Shown here one piece after another: positions 23,701-37,596 of a stretch of 64,000 bases of DNA (its first letter is position 1; every line of letters starts with the position of its first letter). The translations under genes and the position numbers were made by a program. The notes under the pieces are model-generated. The model was not told the DNA's origin. It worked only from the letters and a program-made list of their open reading frames with translations, and did not search any database. This DNA comes from Dipylidium caninum (lineage: Eukaryota > Platyhelminthes > Cestoda > Cyclophyllidea > Dipylidiidae), in the NCBI GenBank assembly GCA_017562135.1, contig QEYB01000466.1, positions 124,001-188,000 on the forward strand, given 5' to 3'.

Positions 23701-26700
23701 TCAACTACCCGCCTCGGCCCAAGCTGAATGTGGCCAACGTATAGCGACGCAGTTCAAAGTGCCACCTGATGGATGGTTGAACTTGCGCCCTACTTTTATG
23801 CGTTTTAGCGTTTTACCTAAAGTGCAAAGTGTAAAAATCTGGGTGAATTTGGACTGAGTTGATGGAAATTCAATAGGACAAAGTGTCAAGTGTATCATTG
23901 CGTTTTTCCTCATAAACTCAAGGCAGGGCGGTAACTTGGGCTGAGGCAATGGGCCTCTTTGTCGGCTAACTCTTCTCTAATCAAATTCTGATGCTATTCA
24001 AGATTTCACGCTAGAACTGCCTCCTCTGGGGCTATTTCTGCTGATTCTCTCGAAACGCAATTCGTATTTCTCTATAAGAAGGTAACAAAGGTTATAGACT
24101 CCGTTACGAGGATGAGGAGTGGAAAGGAAGGGAAGTCAACCCTCTCACTTTCGCCCGTGGCAATGGTGTCGAGGGGATGGCAACGGTGTGAAAAGTTATT
24201 CGATAAGGCTACCGTTTATTAGTGTCCGTGTATGTGCGGCCACAATGGTGCAGTTGATAAATCACTTTTTCTACGTCTGTTTATGCGACACGAGGTCACG
24301 TAGGCCGGATTTGGTTTACAGTTGTTTAGGCCAACGGCGTTCAAAAGACCGACTACTGTCTCGTGTCTCCATTTTGGGCATCCAGTACACTACTGACTCC
24401 CTCACTACCGACACACCCACCTCATAAATCAAGTAGGCTAACTTGCGTGGGTAGAAGTAAGGAATCGTCCCTTCACTCAACTCGTTGGTAAAAGTTCTGT
24501 TTGTTTTTTGTTTATTGAGATTAATTCACTCATACTAAGGCATTATATGCTACTCTCTATGTATTAAGGACTTCAGTCCTTTTGTGGTGGGAAAACGACA
24601 AAGATTGGCATACACAAGGTAGTCAAACATCCTGCTGTCTCAACTTACACAGTCATTCATTCATTCCTATGGTCTAAACTGATTGTCTTACGAGGATGTG
24701 GAGGATTTGCAGTGTCACATTCCTAACCCGGTTGGTAAACAAAATTATAAGAGGTGAAAGGGGACATGGGAAGCGGGATGGGCCGGTAGAGGGAAATGCA
24801 AACCTCAGAGGGCGAAGAATTATCCACCCTCCTCTTCCTCCAACCTCTGCCCTTCAAAATAAAAGCGTTGGCAAACAAATAACGCCAACCAATTCTCTAC
24901 TAGCTAGGAAACGTGTTTAGCCCTGACCGCCAAAAGAGTAATTGAATGATTCACACGATATTGTCATGACTAGACAGGATGGGGAGAGGAGTGTAGCCTG
25001 GGTATTTGACACCGCATGGTGTTCTCCACTTGGCAAACCCAGAGCAATTGTGGACAACAACAATCGAACAAGGTGATATCCCGAAACCTCTTAACAAAGC
25101 TGGGTTGGTGATTTTTCCTCTCCTAACCTACTTGGCGGGTTATATGAGTGGCCGTCGGGAGAGAAATGTCCCTGTTACTAATTTTACAGATAGGAGTATG
25201 AAACCTGGGTGATTTTACATATCCATTCTTAGTATGAGTCGTGTGAAGTTGGACAAAAACCTTTGAACTGCCTCGCTCCTCTCTCTTTGTTTCTCACAAT
25301 TTTAGATGACAAGTCCTCCTCCGCTGAGCTGCTTCTTTTTTTTTCATTTAAACAACAAGGAACACTAACAGTTCGGTCAGACAAAATAGAGTGAGTTTCG
25401 ATTGAAAAGATGGAACACTCCAGAACCGGCTTCAGAATCTTTTGAGAAGGGAAGAACTACGACCAAGAGAGCGAGTGCGAGAGGGAGTGCGAAAGGGAAA
25501 AAAAGAAGGCATGGACAAAGGAAGAGGAGAGAGAGGAAAAAGAAAGTGTGGATAACCTTTTCAGTGTACTTCAGAACGCAGACATGACCTTAGTTCTCGT
25601 TTTCGTCTTCACCGTAGCAAAGTACACTTTTAACTTTTTTTATATTGCATTTCACACTTAACCGTGACGGCAAGTTGAGAATGACGTAGTTAAGCTGAAA
25701 TTACCTTGGAAATAAACTTCATTTTATGAGGTTTTATTGACTAGTAGAGGCATTTCCCCAAAATCCAAACGTCCATTTGCATATATTAGCCTGTCCAGCG
25801 GATAAAAATACTCACATATTCTACCTTTCCCCTTCATCATTCTCATTTCGAGGAGGTCATCGCAAGCCTCCACTCTTAAGCTGGATTTCAGAAGCAGGAC
25901 AGACAGGAAGGACACTCTTACGGCGAGTCTAAACAGACCCGTCTAGATGACAAACGTACTCAATTCACTTGTATATTCCCATTTAATGCTACGAAATTTT
26001 GTATGAGATTGCGGCTGGTGAACAGTCTGTGGAACAATGCCTCTGCAGTGGGAGTGAACTTCGTACTGGTGTGAACACATTGAAAAAGAAATGAAACTAA
26101 GCCTTGGTGTAAACATCGAGTGGGTTTTTCCCTACTTTCACATGATCTCAGTGTGAATATTAATGAAATTCTTTAACATCACTGCCAAGGGTTATAGGGA
26201 ACGGCTATTCACGCGGTACACTCCTCCGTCCCGAGGGTTGGTGAACCTCTTCCAGTAGAGCGTTAACAAAATAATACCACCACACACATCCTGCCAATTC
26301 CCGTTCCACTTTACGCCTACTGAGTTCCAAACCGTGAGACGTCTTGTTTTCACTGCAATCTGGTACTAAATCATAGATTCTTTTGACGGAGAAGGCGTAA
26401 GGTTGCACCGGTGTCACACGCAATCTCGTGGTATCAGGCTTGTTTCACCGTGTGACAGGTTTGGAAAGGGGAGTATTAAAGGAAATATTAGTCCAAAGTC
26501 GTAGAAAAAATAGAGCGCAATTTCTTACCAAAGCAACAACCAGTTTATGTGAAAAAAAGGAACAGAATACTACAATCTGCCATTGCGGTTGACATTATCT
26601 CTCTACAAAACAACGGTTAATTGCCTTGACAACGACTGGAGAAACCTGGAACAGAATAGGCGACATGTGGAGCGCTATGAGAAACTCACTCTATTTAACT

Positions 26701-29381
26701 CTAATATGCCATTTACAACAAAGTTTGTTCTGTGGTGGAAAAGTTTAGTCTAGGAAATTAACTTGGCCATTCGGTATGTCCCGATGACCTGGCCGGTAAC
26801 CATCAATTCGCCCTGATCATCATTGCCCAAATGACCAGGAAAACATCGTTAGCGGGGCAGTAGAAACCAGTTGCAAGTCTAGCGGTGGGGTGGGGGAAAG
26901 TAGAGAGGCAAAACAGACGCACGGTAGCCTTCACGATCGCTCTTACAAACCCAGTGGGATCGCAAGGCTTGAGAATTAGGCGGTGGAAAGCAATCACCAA
27001 AGTGTTACTATATTTACGTTGCTATGACATGGCTTTGACTGAATAGTAAGCTGCTCGGATTCATCTCCTTCCGTTTCGGTGACAGAGCCGAAACACTGTC
27101 TTCTACTCTGAGAACTGATTTGTGTGGTTTTAAAGTTCTGTTATGCTTTAAAAAAGGACTTGAGGTGGTGGTGTGCGAGGATAAAATGGTGGCAACCATG
27201 GAGGAACTCAAATTAAGACGGTCGTTAGTTTAATCCTCAGTCCTAACTCCACGAGGGACGAAATTTTGTCAGGGTCAGACGAGTCTGACGAAGACTGATT
27301 ACAGAAGGCTTAAGGCGGTGATAGTGACAACCTACAACAATAAGAAATTAGCAATTTCCTGCAAAAATACACGAAAAATGCTAGTTTTTCTTCGTTGGTG
27401 TCATGAAGGTCAACAGAACAGGTTGAAGCAGCCTTTAGTCTACTTTTCCTGCTGTTTAACCGTTTCCATAATCTCAACTTTTTGTCTTTGTGGTTCGGCG
27501 TGAACAGTACTACCTCATGCTGGCAAAAAGTATAAAATGGGCCACATTCTCACTTTAACCTCGTGTTGTGTTTTAGCCTAAGTATCCTGTTAATTTGCCG
27601 GATGTCAAACCGGAAGTGCACCTAATAGACGCAATGGATTTGAATTGGTGTGAGAGAAAAGTATGGTATCCGGTATGTCAGAAGAGCCTTAAAAATAACT
27701 CCACATCAGGTTCTTTCAACGTCCCTAATTCTCAGAACTTAATACTCAACAATTGGGAAAAGGAAAAATTGTAATTTGGGCAGAAGTTAGCTTCACTACT
27801 GCGACAGAAGTTGATTTAGATGGAACATTCATCTACAGCATGCCGACTACCATCTAACCTCTCAAATCCTCCCCCAAGTGGTCTAATTAAAGAACAGTGT
27901 TTTCAAGATTAAACTGTAACTTGGTCTAACTTCTTTCGCCTGTGTCGAGGGAATGAAGATAAATGGGTAAACAGAGGCAAATGAGGATTTTGTCAACTTT
28001 GAAAAAAGGGAAACTTTTGAAGGGATGAAAAGATTAATAAGTTTTCAATGAGATAATTAAAAATAGAAACACAATCGGAAGGTAGTACTGAAAAGGCATG
28101 AAGATGGTAGTAAAAGACCTTCGGTCTCCCTCAGTTTTAAAAGGTGGTTAAATATGCTAAGAAGGAAGATAATAAAGGGAAGACAAGTGAGTAGAATGAA
28201 AATGAAATAAAACTGCCAAAGAGTATAGGAACGTATGGCCACTCCGGATTAAGCCAAAGGAATATTCGGAGCCGATGCCTGGCCGAATAAAAGCAACACG
28301 CAGACTTAAATGCCGACGTGCGAGTCCGCAACAGACACATAAATCTTCGCATTCTAATCACGCATTAGATATGAAGAACTCGCTATAATATAAGTTTAGT
28401 TATCTGTACCAAACATCAGAGCCCAAAATGATAGGTTTATTGAGAAACGTCAGCAAAATTACCCCTCTTAATCTGCGCTAATGCAAGGATGGGTTTAAAG
28501 GCAAATTACATGAATATGCAAATGTACCTCAGTTATTACTACAATTTTGACGTCCGGTTCAGCCATTATAAAAAATGGCGAGTGGATTTGGAATGTGTTG
28601 CCCTGATTGTTCATAACAGTGACGATAAAACTGGCACGTTGAGAGAAGGTGCTCGATGTGTTACAGCAAAATGTACATTCTTCTCCCTTTACTTTAACCT
28701 ATACCGCCGATCTATGCTAACTCTAGGTGATCCATCTTGGGATATGAATTTGTATATGATGCTGATAATTGTCAACACTGAGAGAAACTTAGTGAACTAA
28801 CGTTTGCGGTACCATTTCAGGGAGTCAATGAGCCCGTTTTGTATTTAGGCAGCTAAATATAGTTATTTACATTGAATATATGGAAACAGAATGCACAACA
28901 TGACGTATTTGAAAATAAGAACTAGATTTAATGAACCCTTTTTTAAATTCAGGCCTTACATAGGACTGCAAAGTACGTGCACCTATGTTGTTTTGACAAA
29001 ATTGTAAGCAAAGTATTTAAATAATTTGTCCGAACTTAAAGCCAAAGTTATTGGTTATACAATCATAGGAATTTTAGATCATTGACATGATTTTGTTAGG
29101 GAAGAATGCTGCGACTAAATAGCCTGAATAGATTGAAGAGAGAGAAGTTACAACGAACTTTAGACAGTCACAAATTTATAAAATATCCAAAATATTCCTA
29201 CAAAAGCCGGAGGTCAGTAAAAAATGACTAATATATCACGACTGAATGTAAAAATCGCATGAAAGCGACGTATATACTAAAAGAAAGGGGAATAACTACA
29301 GCAAGTTTTAAATTAACACAATTTTACTATATTCGTAGTACACTCATTAAAATATGAGGGCAGATTGCAAATGCGACTCAC

Positions 29382-29756
29382 CTGTTTAACCTCTTCAGAT
29401 GACGGAGCGTTTGACAAGCGATCCTAAATATGGCAATCTTTTGTATTACTTGAAAATTACTTCCATGTACGCACGACGACCGCTTTCGTTTAAGGAAATA
29501 AGGTGGTCCACATCCATTTCACAATCCCACTCGTCATCCTAAGTCTCGTTACACAAAAATGGGTTGCTTTTACGTCTCTCAAATAAACTTTCCTCAATTC
29601 CGCGAATATAAAATCCTCTAAGTTCAACTTTTCCTTCATCATTTTTCGAGTCTTTTTATCATAACGTGCGGTGAGATGCCTTTTATGTGTTGGACTTTCA
29701 TTTTCAATAGTATCGGGAAAATTAACCTTGGGAGTAAGTTCGTTCTTCCCAGACAT
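29382..29756 (-). CDS. PPP1R14: PPP1R14 (CPI-17-like) protein phosphatase 1 inhibitor, three exons, 3' end unresolved
   Basis: Exons are 29756-29574 (61 codons), 29538-29461 (26) and 29423-29382 (14), all phase 0, with introns of 35 and 37 nt. The family inhibits the PP1 catalytic subunit, classically of myosin phosphatase, after phosphorylation of one threonine. Visible: KRHLTARYDKKTRK (residues 25-38) matches the RVTVKYDRRE signature, with the inhibitory phospho-threonine at Thr29. It is followed by the helix LNLEDFIFAELRKVYLRD, then EMDVDHLISLNESGRRAYME, like the EINIDELLELES region, and DRLSNAPSSEEVKQ, like the segment before the last helix. ATG 29756 has an in-frame TAA 9 nt upstream. 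The final exon (FIxxLL helix) lies below 29373 and was not found with certainty. A similar FVNALLEEV segment near 26265 is in an incompatible splice phase. The surrounding tens of kilobases hold no other clear gene. Confidence 0.85.
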
Positions 29757-32700
29757 CGAGCTTTACAAAATGATTAAATTTTTGCTGAAACGTCCGCTTT
29801 TCATTGGGTGAATTGCGTCTCCTGAGGTCAACTATAACCCCAAGTGAACAATTTAAATGAAACATGGATTTCTACTCTTTTGCTGCCTAAAAGCCACTAT
29901 TTTAGTTTTATATTTGTGTTAAATTTATCATTATATAAAAGTATGCTAAGTTTTTATTTATGTTTTAAGAAAGTTGGATGTTATAAAAAAGTTACAGATT
30001 AGCACTTATACTAAGGCTTTATTTTATCCCGAGATTAGGATTACCTACTGAGATATCTTCTTATCGTAGTCCGAAAAGTTTGGTGTTAGTAGCAGCCCTC
30101 CTCGCGTAACTACCCATGCCGCGAATGTAAGCTGAGTTAAGGTGGAGGAATGATGTGATTAAATACATATTGAGATAAAGGGCTTAAGGCTATTAAGTAA
30201 AACCTCTCGACTGCTATACAATTACCGCGTGTCGATGACCACCCTCAACTTTGCCTTTACATGAATATTAATGAATGATTTTATGGCATTGAATTCTATT
30301 TAAGTATAGTCTAACTGCTTGGTACTAATACCTCTTTTGCCTAATTTCTCTCGTACTTTGATTGCATTACAGTTTTTTTCTAATTATTCATCTTTCTATT
30401 TGGTTTGCCCTTTCCGTGGACCAAACTTCAACCTTTCACTATTGGAAGTTCGTTAATCTTCCAACCTAATCCCAAACAAGGTACGCTTCCAGCCAAATTC
30501 TTCATTCAGCCTCAACTTTTTCCAATTGTTCTATCAGTCATCTTGAGCAAACTCTATCCGTCGACATCGTCATAGTAGGGTTGATTAAATTCCTGTCTGC
30601 TGAGTGGCTTAGCTTTGATAAACAAAGTCTCTTGTGGAGGTTCAGGTAATGACGAATAGGCAAGTAAACATGAAATAGCCTCCGGATATGACGCCACGGG
30701 GCTAACCAAATAATGCCATACACTTGCATTGCATCCCTTACTTTATTCTATAATGCGCTTGCCTCAACCTTTCTTTTAAACGACCTTAGAGACCTCCGAA
30801 GCGCCATTGTTTGTACAGCAGGTTCAAGCGTGGCCTGATTACTTCTTCCTAATCCGGTGTTGCGATACTGCTACGGTCACTAAAGTTCATGTTTGGGTGG
30901 CCCGCAAGTCTACCCACGGATGCGATTAATCGAGTCATGCAGCAGGTATTTTCGCCTAAATTATGGCCTTCATACCCGTAAGGGTACGGCTGGAGCCAAG
31001 CTACCCAGACTTTAGAACAAATGAATCAGAATTTGTATAATAACAACACATTGTTGAAACTCCAGTTTTGTTACATGCCGCGGCATAAAGTGAAATGACC
31101 TAAAATCACGGTAGGAGTCGGGGTTCTCTCCTCCTGAAATAAATATTTCACATCCAACCGATTTTCCAGGGCTGTTTACTCAAGAAGATAGCAATGCAAA
31201 TGATAGTTTACGCCGAAATATGTCCTTGGGCTGAAATTTTAATGTACTTAATTTTATCAGCTCTTACATAAATCCAAGAAAACAATCTGGCAGTCTCCTT
31301 AACTTGAAATTTTTATCACTTTCTAACTTTTATTCGGAGGATATAGCATAACAAGGTAGTCGTTGGAAAGAAGATTCTCCTCACTCATCCACTTTTTTCG
31401 AGGTCTCTTCTGCTGAAACATCGAAATTCCCATTCTCGTTCCCATTTCCCGGGGTACGTGATTAGACTCGATATGCTCCGACAAGTATTGACTTTAAGGT
31501 GTGCTGGGTTAGCTCAAGTAGGATTTAAGTACAGAGGAAGTACTAATAGACCGATTATGTGTGCGTGTGTGTATGTGTCCTTGAAGATTCCTGAATCGAG
31601 GGCTTTGTAGGGCTACCCTAGAGAAAAAGGTGGTGCAAGACGCCAACTAGAGGAGTTTATCAGCGTCTGAAAAACGACAAAGCCATTTTCCTCCATCAGG
31701 CTATCGAAGGGGAATAGAGCAGATCTCGGGCGGTCAATGTATAGTGGAAGGAACAACTTCGCCTAGCCCACATCGCTCACGACGATTAGTCCACTTCGAC
31801 ACAGTTGATCGTCAAGACCGCAAATATGTAGGCGCTCACCTTTACTGCTTCCATTTCAGGCCTTCAGACCGTGCACCGGGTAGGCGGCCAGTTGGTATTC
31901 AAGGTGAAATTTAACACAAATCACTGAATTCTTATGACCCTCTGGAAATCTGCCCTTTGACAGCGCATGTTATTGCCACTGCCAGAGATTGAAAGCTCAG
32001 GGGGAGGGCCGGCTCGATGTCACGGGTCTCGAGTTGAACAGTGAATTCATACATTTTCTTAAAGGCCTGACACTTCAGCATTTTGTGGCTATTGTCTTCT
32101 ACCCGAAGTGGTCGGAAGTGTCCGGGGAACCTCCTGACGTGTATGATAGGCGGATGATGGGTCGAAAAGTGAAATTCCAATTTTTAATGGTTCGAATATG
32201 AAAAAACATGTATTCCATGATAAATGCCACACTTTTACGTGATTTCATACCATCTTAGCAATTATTTTGCTGGGATAACCCCACCAATAGGTCAAATAAT
32301 TTCCTTCCCTTCAAGCATACTTCATTAATTTGATAGAATCGTCCTCACTTGAGGGCAAAACATGGACCATCAACTTGATTTGAAAGCCGAGTGCACACTT
32401 TCCCCTGCTATTATTCTATTATCCACTCGGAAGCTTGAAGAGCTTGTACGAAATCGACTCGAGGACCACCGTTTGTGGATTTGAAGTGTTGAGAGAAATT
32501 ATTTCCACTTAACCGACCATCATTTTAATGGGAGATTTTGCTCTTTTACCACATTTTTGGGCCGGATATGTCACAATGCATAAGAAACAGATGAAACTTG
32601 ACCTTCTTTTCCCTTTGTAACTAAGTTTCAAATTAAAAACGAGGAGATTTGTAAGTAACTGAACAATTTTTCATCGTCTAAGTGATTGTACTGCCAGTTG

Positions 32701-33428
32701 ATATACAAAACGACTGAATTTTCTAGAGACGGAGTGGTTTGAGCTGCAGTAGACGTAAAATTTTTGAGATTACAAGAAACGCAATCAAAACATGCGCCTT
32801 TCGCTGGCGTCTCCTTAAAGAAATTTTAACCGAGGCGCCTGATTTGACCAAAGGAGTCAAACATGCTTCGCCGAATGTGTCTGTTTCGTTTTTTTTCGAG
32901 CAACATCCACACATTTCCCCATACCTGTCCGCCTCATTGGCCCACGTCTACTTACCTGCGAAGGAAGTGGCTCCGATCTGGCCACTTCCTCCATCAGACC
33001 TCTTCCCTGCCTCTCGATGCGTGTAGTGATTCAGAGGACATCAGACCACGACCTCGACTGACTAACTTTGATCAACGCGACCTCACGCTAATCACTTTCG
33101 CGTAATGGAGGGCAGTGTGTACGTGTCTTAATGCCAACCTCGCAGGCAGTAACAGGGCAAATTCGTGCTGTTAGCCGGTGAAATCTCAAAGTGTAATCCC
33201 AGTCACGCTGCAAACCCCTATGCTATGCCGTGAGACGAGGAAGTTGGTGACTTGGGGCTCCCTCTCACCCACCCGTCTAACTTGTGGCACCGTGTCCACT
33301 CGTCCCAGGCGCTAGTTTTTTTCACTCTAAGATGACCTCCGAATGGCATACATGCTGCCGTTTTTGTGAATGTTTGCGTGCCTCCTCAATGACCTCCATC
33401 AGACTCGTAAACTGTGCAAGTAAGCGTA

Positions 33429-33451
33429 TGTGTGTGTGTGTGTGTGTGTGT
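33429..33451. repeat. (TG)n microsatellite
   Basis: Uninterrupted TG dinucleotide run of about 23 bases. Confidence 0.95.
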
Positions 33452-36400
33452 ATACGGGCGTATAGGTCAACCTGTTCTGGGGTCGTTAAATCTCACCAGC
33501 ACAACACAGTGAACTAGTTAAATGCGAACACATTGTACCGTTCGCTGAGACCGGCTGGGAGGATAGAATGAAGCGAACGAAATCGAACGAGGAGGAGAAG
33601 TGTTTGTTCAAAGTGGAGGTAGAAGAGAGTACTATTAATTCCACAGACCTCAAGTACAGCATAATTTTAGTACATCTGCGAGTGCACTTCTTCACTTGTC
33701 GGAGTTTCGCACTCTCGTTTATTCACTGAAGCGCCTTAAAAGAGGGCTTGAAAGTGTTCAGACTACTGTACGAGCATAACTACCGAGGAGAGCATCTCTT
33801 CCTACGCAGGGCAAATTAGACTTAATACTTAGTTCACATTAATGGGTTCACGGCTTCCCCTAGATAAACCGCACCTTCCATTAATTCTAACGGTTGTAAT
33901 GCCACGAGTAGTGCATTTATACTGCTCGTCGTCGGTGCCTGGCAGCCGTCTAAGTCGTTGCGTAGGTTTCTCGTGTCCACTGCATCTGATAATGTTACAC
34001 TTCTATTGCTTTATATTTCAATAATATGTGGCCAAACAATCAGGCTGGTGGCCTAATTGAGAGAGGTGCAAGTGCTAATTCTGTCTAACGTTTCAAAGTC
34101 CACATAATCACAAGGAAGTGCTTTTACCCCTTTACTGTTGCTGTAAAGCACACAATTTTCACTGGTCGGGCCAGTATCTTCCCGCTTTGAAGGACTAATT
34201 GCCTGTGAGGACTGAGGAAAATGATTTACCGTCTTGTTGTGTTTTGCTTGTGCAGCGTCGTGTCACAGCACAGCGAGTGAAGGGGCCTCGTAGCGCACCC
34301 ATACGCGTTCACCGCCTGAGGTCAGGCAGTCGCGTTGGTGCGTGCGTATCCGCATGAATGTTAACCGCCCTATACGACGACCCCTTGGAGGTCACAGCCA
34401 CGTACACGTACACACATGCACACACACAAATGCACACACGGATGCGTCACTGTCTTGGCTTGGGGTGGAGGGAAAGTGCTCTTTAATTACCAATCCTCCA
34501 CCAAACGGAAAGGGAATTGGCTGTTCTCCATGCCCCAATTTCTTCTTCATCCCACCCCCAATAGGTCGGCAAAGCCACTGTCAAATTTCATTAAACACAT
34601 GAAATATAACGATAGCCGGGCGATAGTGAGGCTGGAGACTAACTCGAACATTTGAACAGGCTTCGTCCGCTTTTTTTCACTTGACCCCAATGATTAGGAG
34701 ATCATTTTGTTAATATCGTTCTAGGAGTGCCTTAACAGAGGCTAACCACATTTCAATTCTCTGACCCTATCATAACAAGTGGTAAAAATAGCCCAGTTTT
34801 GCTAAAACTCATTAGCCAGTGAGAATACACAGACCTTCGTACGGGCTCATTCCCCTTCCATCTGATTCCAAATTACCCACCGTGAATAGTCCAAAAAGTC
34901 GTAATGAGTCAACAGCCCTGTGGAAGTCGAGTCTTCTCCTCCAAGTCGCCTAGACTGCCCTTCAACTTAATTATTTTTCATTCAGTTAGGAAGACAGTGG
35001 TAGAAGTTGGCAAGGGAGCGGAAAAAGAGAGTCATCCTTTTCGCAAGGCTGTAACTGATTAAAAGGAAGACAACAAGGGTAAACAGAAGGAAGGTGGAAA
35101 ACAATCACGAATTTTTGCTCCCTCAAAAATAATAATAAGATCGGACGTCTTCGTCTCCAGGGACAGCACTGCCACCGGTACTGGGGTAGAAAAAACGGAG
35201 GAGAGCGGAGAGCGGGCGGCGGGGGCGATTAAACTCTATAGATAATCTATTTTTTTCACTTTTTGGACGAGAAATTAAATGGATTGCCGAGAATTTGAGC
35301 AAAGAAGTCACATCTTAATGATTCCGTAGACTTCATTGCCGCTTCTGCGTTCGATGGAGCTTAAGGTGACTTGAATCATAGTTTTGCACGTCTGGAGACG
35401 ATTAGAAGGCGTGGTTGACGACTGGCTCCCTGTCTTTCCCATCAAAACTAGTCGACTAAGTTCCTTATGCGCCTTCTACAGCTTTACGTCTGCCACCTAG
35501 TCCCAGTACTGCGACCGTAAGATCTTGGAGACATAACTTCGTTCGAGCAGTCGCTTCTTTTGGCCTCCTTCAGTGGTCTTTTCACCGACTCCACAACCAA
35601 AGAGGTGAGGAGTTGCTTTTTTAAAGACATTCGAGTAAGGTTGGTCAGACGTACTGCGGAGCATTTGACCCGAGTTAGCAAAATGGCTCCTTTGTCCCTT
35701 TGTCCTCTTTCTGCTGCAATTTCATCTCAATTTCAGCCAAAGTAGTGTTCTGTCTCTCTCTTTCTCCCCCGATCGTCTACTTTTTGTTTGTTTGTGTGTG
35801 TACGTGAGTTCGGAGTATCCAACGCCATCCTGACGACTGAAGTGTCAATTGTGTCATTCCCCAGAGTGAGTAATCAACTATTCCCCTCCCCCAAGTATTC
35901 ACTAAGGGATTCCTGAATCACACTCGCTTCTTTGCTTTGACTCAGCTTACAAGACAACGCCTTGTCGATCCCACGCAACTACGATTAGACTGCTTATATC
36001 ACCAGGGCTACGTTTACCCTGTAACACTGGCGGTGGTGTCGATGGCGGCGGTGGTGAGTGAAGGAGTACCTGCCTGTCTTTTTTTATACCCATGCTAAAG
36101 TACTAGGGTAAGTCAATTGCTACAATTGTGGAACGACTTTGCACCCTTACTCGCAGTGCGTAATCCAATCAAGCACCTAAACAAACAGACGTGGAACCAA
36201 CGCTGAATCTAGGGCTTCCTGCCGAGGCCCGGGTAACTAATACAAGCCTCTGTGGCCGCGTCGGAGACGATGGGGCGAAAGCCGTGACCGGCGTGGCACC
36301 CCATTTTTAAACGCAGACTCCAGACTCGCTGATTGGATGTTCATTTGCCCACCACTAATTCACTTTATTTTCCCCAATTCACCAAGGTATTTCTCGAAAG

Positions 36401-36596
36401 CCGACAGCGAGTGAGGCTAAGGGGAAGGGGTGGTGAGCACACAGCGAGTTTTCGGGGAAAAAGGCGATTTTAGAAAAGTTGAGATTCACCTCTCCGCTTC
36501 AGTCCGCCTTTTGCAGTGTACTACAAAAAACTGGGACTTGTTATTACCCAGCGGCGAACGCAATATTTATGCGATTTCGGATGTAGCGCATCTCGG

Positions 36597-36617
36597 CACA
36601 CACACACACACACACAC
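36597..36617. repeat. (CA)n microsatellite
   Basis: Uninterrupted CA dinucleotide run of about 21 bases. Confidence 0.95.
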
Positions 36618-37568
36618 CCCGATTCCCAGGTATGGTAGGACTGATGGACAAGTGCAACACTCGTCTTGTCATGAGAATGGACGCATTATTGTATATGTTA
36701 AAGGGGCATTCGTCTGATTCCTCGCACACCATTTGTCATGTGAACTAATAAATCAAATAGGCAAATACGAAAAGTGGCGATTGTCACTTAAAACCCCCAC
36801 TTATGACGATTTTGTGTGCCTCTCCACGTCAACTAACCATGTTAGCGACTCAATTTTCACCTTGAAAAGGGTACTCATTTGTGTTGTCCCATCCCAACGG
36901 CTGCAATGTCACGACACAGAGTTGATGAGGTGAAAATTTAGTGTCAGGGTCATTCATATGCACGCATACACACACACAATGGTGATGATTCATCGAGTAA
37001 TTTTATGCTAATTCTTAGCCCGTTTGTGCCACTTTCCCACCTCTCTCATAACCTCCTCCGTGTAGCCGCGCGGCCCACATCCTGGTGGGACAACGACTAG
37101 TCTGCCCGAAATCGGTACTTCAGCGGGTGAGAGTGAGGGAAAGATGGAGCGGAGGATGAAGATATTCACTATAAGTAACCTAAAAAACGAGAGACTTCAG
37201 TTTAGCCTCCATTAGGCTAACAAATAATGCACCCAACTGATCATCTGAGCCAAAGTTGGTCGGCAGACGATTGGAAAAATTGCTTAAGGTATTTTACAAA
37301 CCAGGTGGAGGTTGTAAAGAGCACTTCACAATTGGATAAACCTTCTTTGCCCTCCTTCTTTTCTCTCACTCACAAGAATTGACAACTAACTGATTTAATT
37401 TCTTTTCTCATTTTCAAAGGCATTGAGGTAATTCACCAGCACCACCTTTTCAGTCAATCAGAGAGGTCTTTTCGGTGGAAAATTGAACGTTTTCAGTGGT
37501 TTCAAGGACAGACGAGGGCTGAATCATCCCAGTCCTCCCTCGGTTAATGGCACAGGGGACGCAGATTC

Positions 37569-37596
37569 GTGTGTGTGTCTGTGTGTGTGTGTGTGT
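37569..37596. repeat. Imperfect (GT)n microsatellite
   Basis: GT repeat broken once by CT. Confidence 0.9.

Larger units (their letters stand above)
13846..29381. other. Sparse 15.5-kb stretch, no confident gene
   Basis: No recognisable domain was found on either strand, apart from a weak membrane-exon candidate at 17626-17754 and a possible stray PPP1R14-like segment near 26205-26300. It contains simple repeats and a C-rich tract, listed separately. Part must be intron or 3' region of the PPP1R14 gene, whose last exon is unresolved. It may also hold upstream exons of the plus-strand nuclear receptor. Several open frames of 100-140 codons (for example 19418-19834 and 20399-20824 on the plus strand) start at non-ATG codons or depend on low-complexity sequence, so I do not call them genes. 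Confidence 0.5.

Noticed and set aside
33340..33420. CCRFCECL on the plus strand, resembling a second nuclear-receptor zinc finger.
   Set aside because: Cys spacing is wrong, no first finger is nearby, and the frame runs into a TG repeat.
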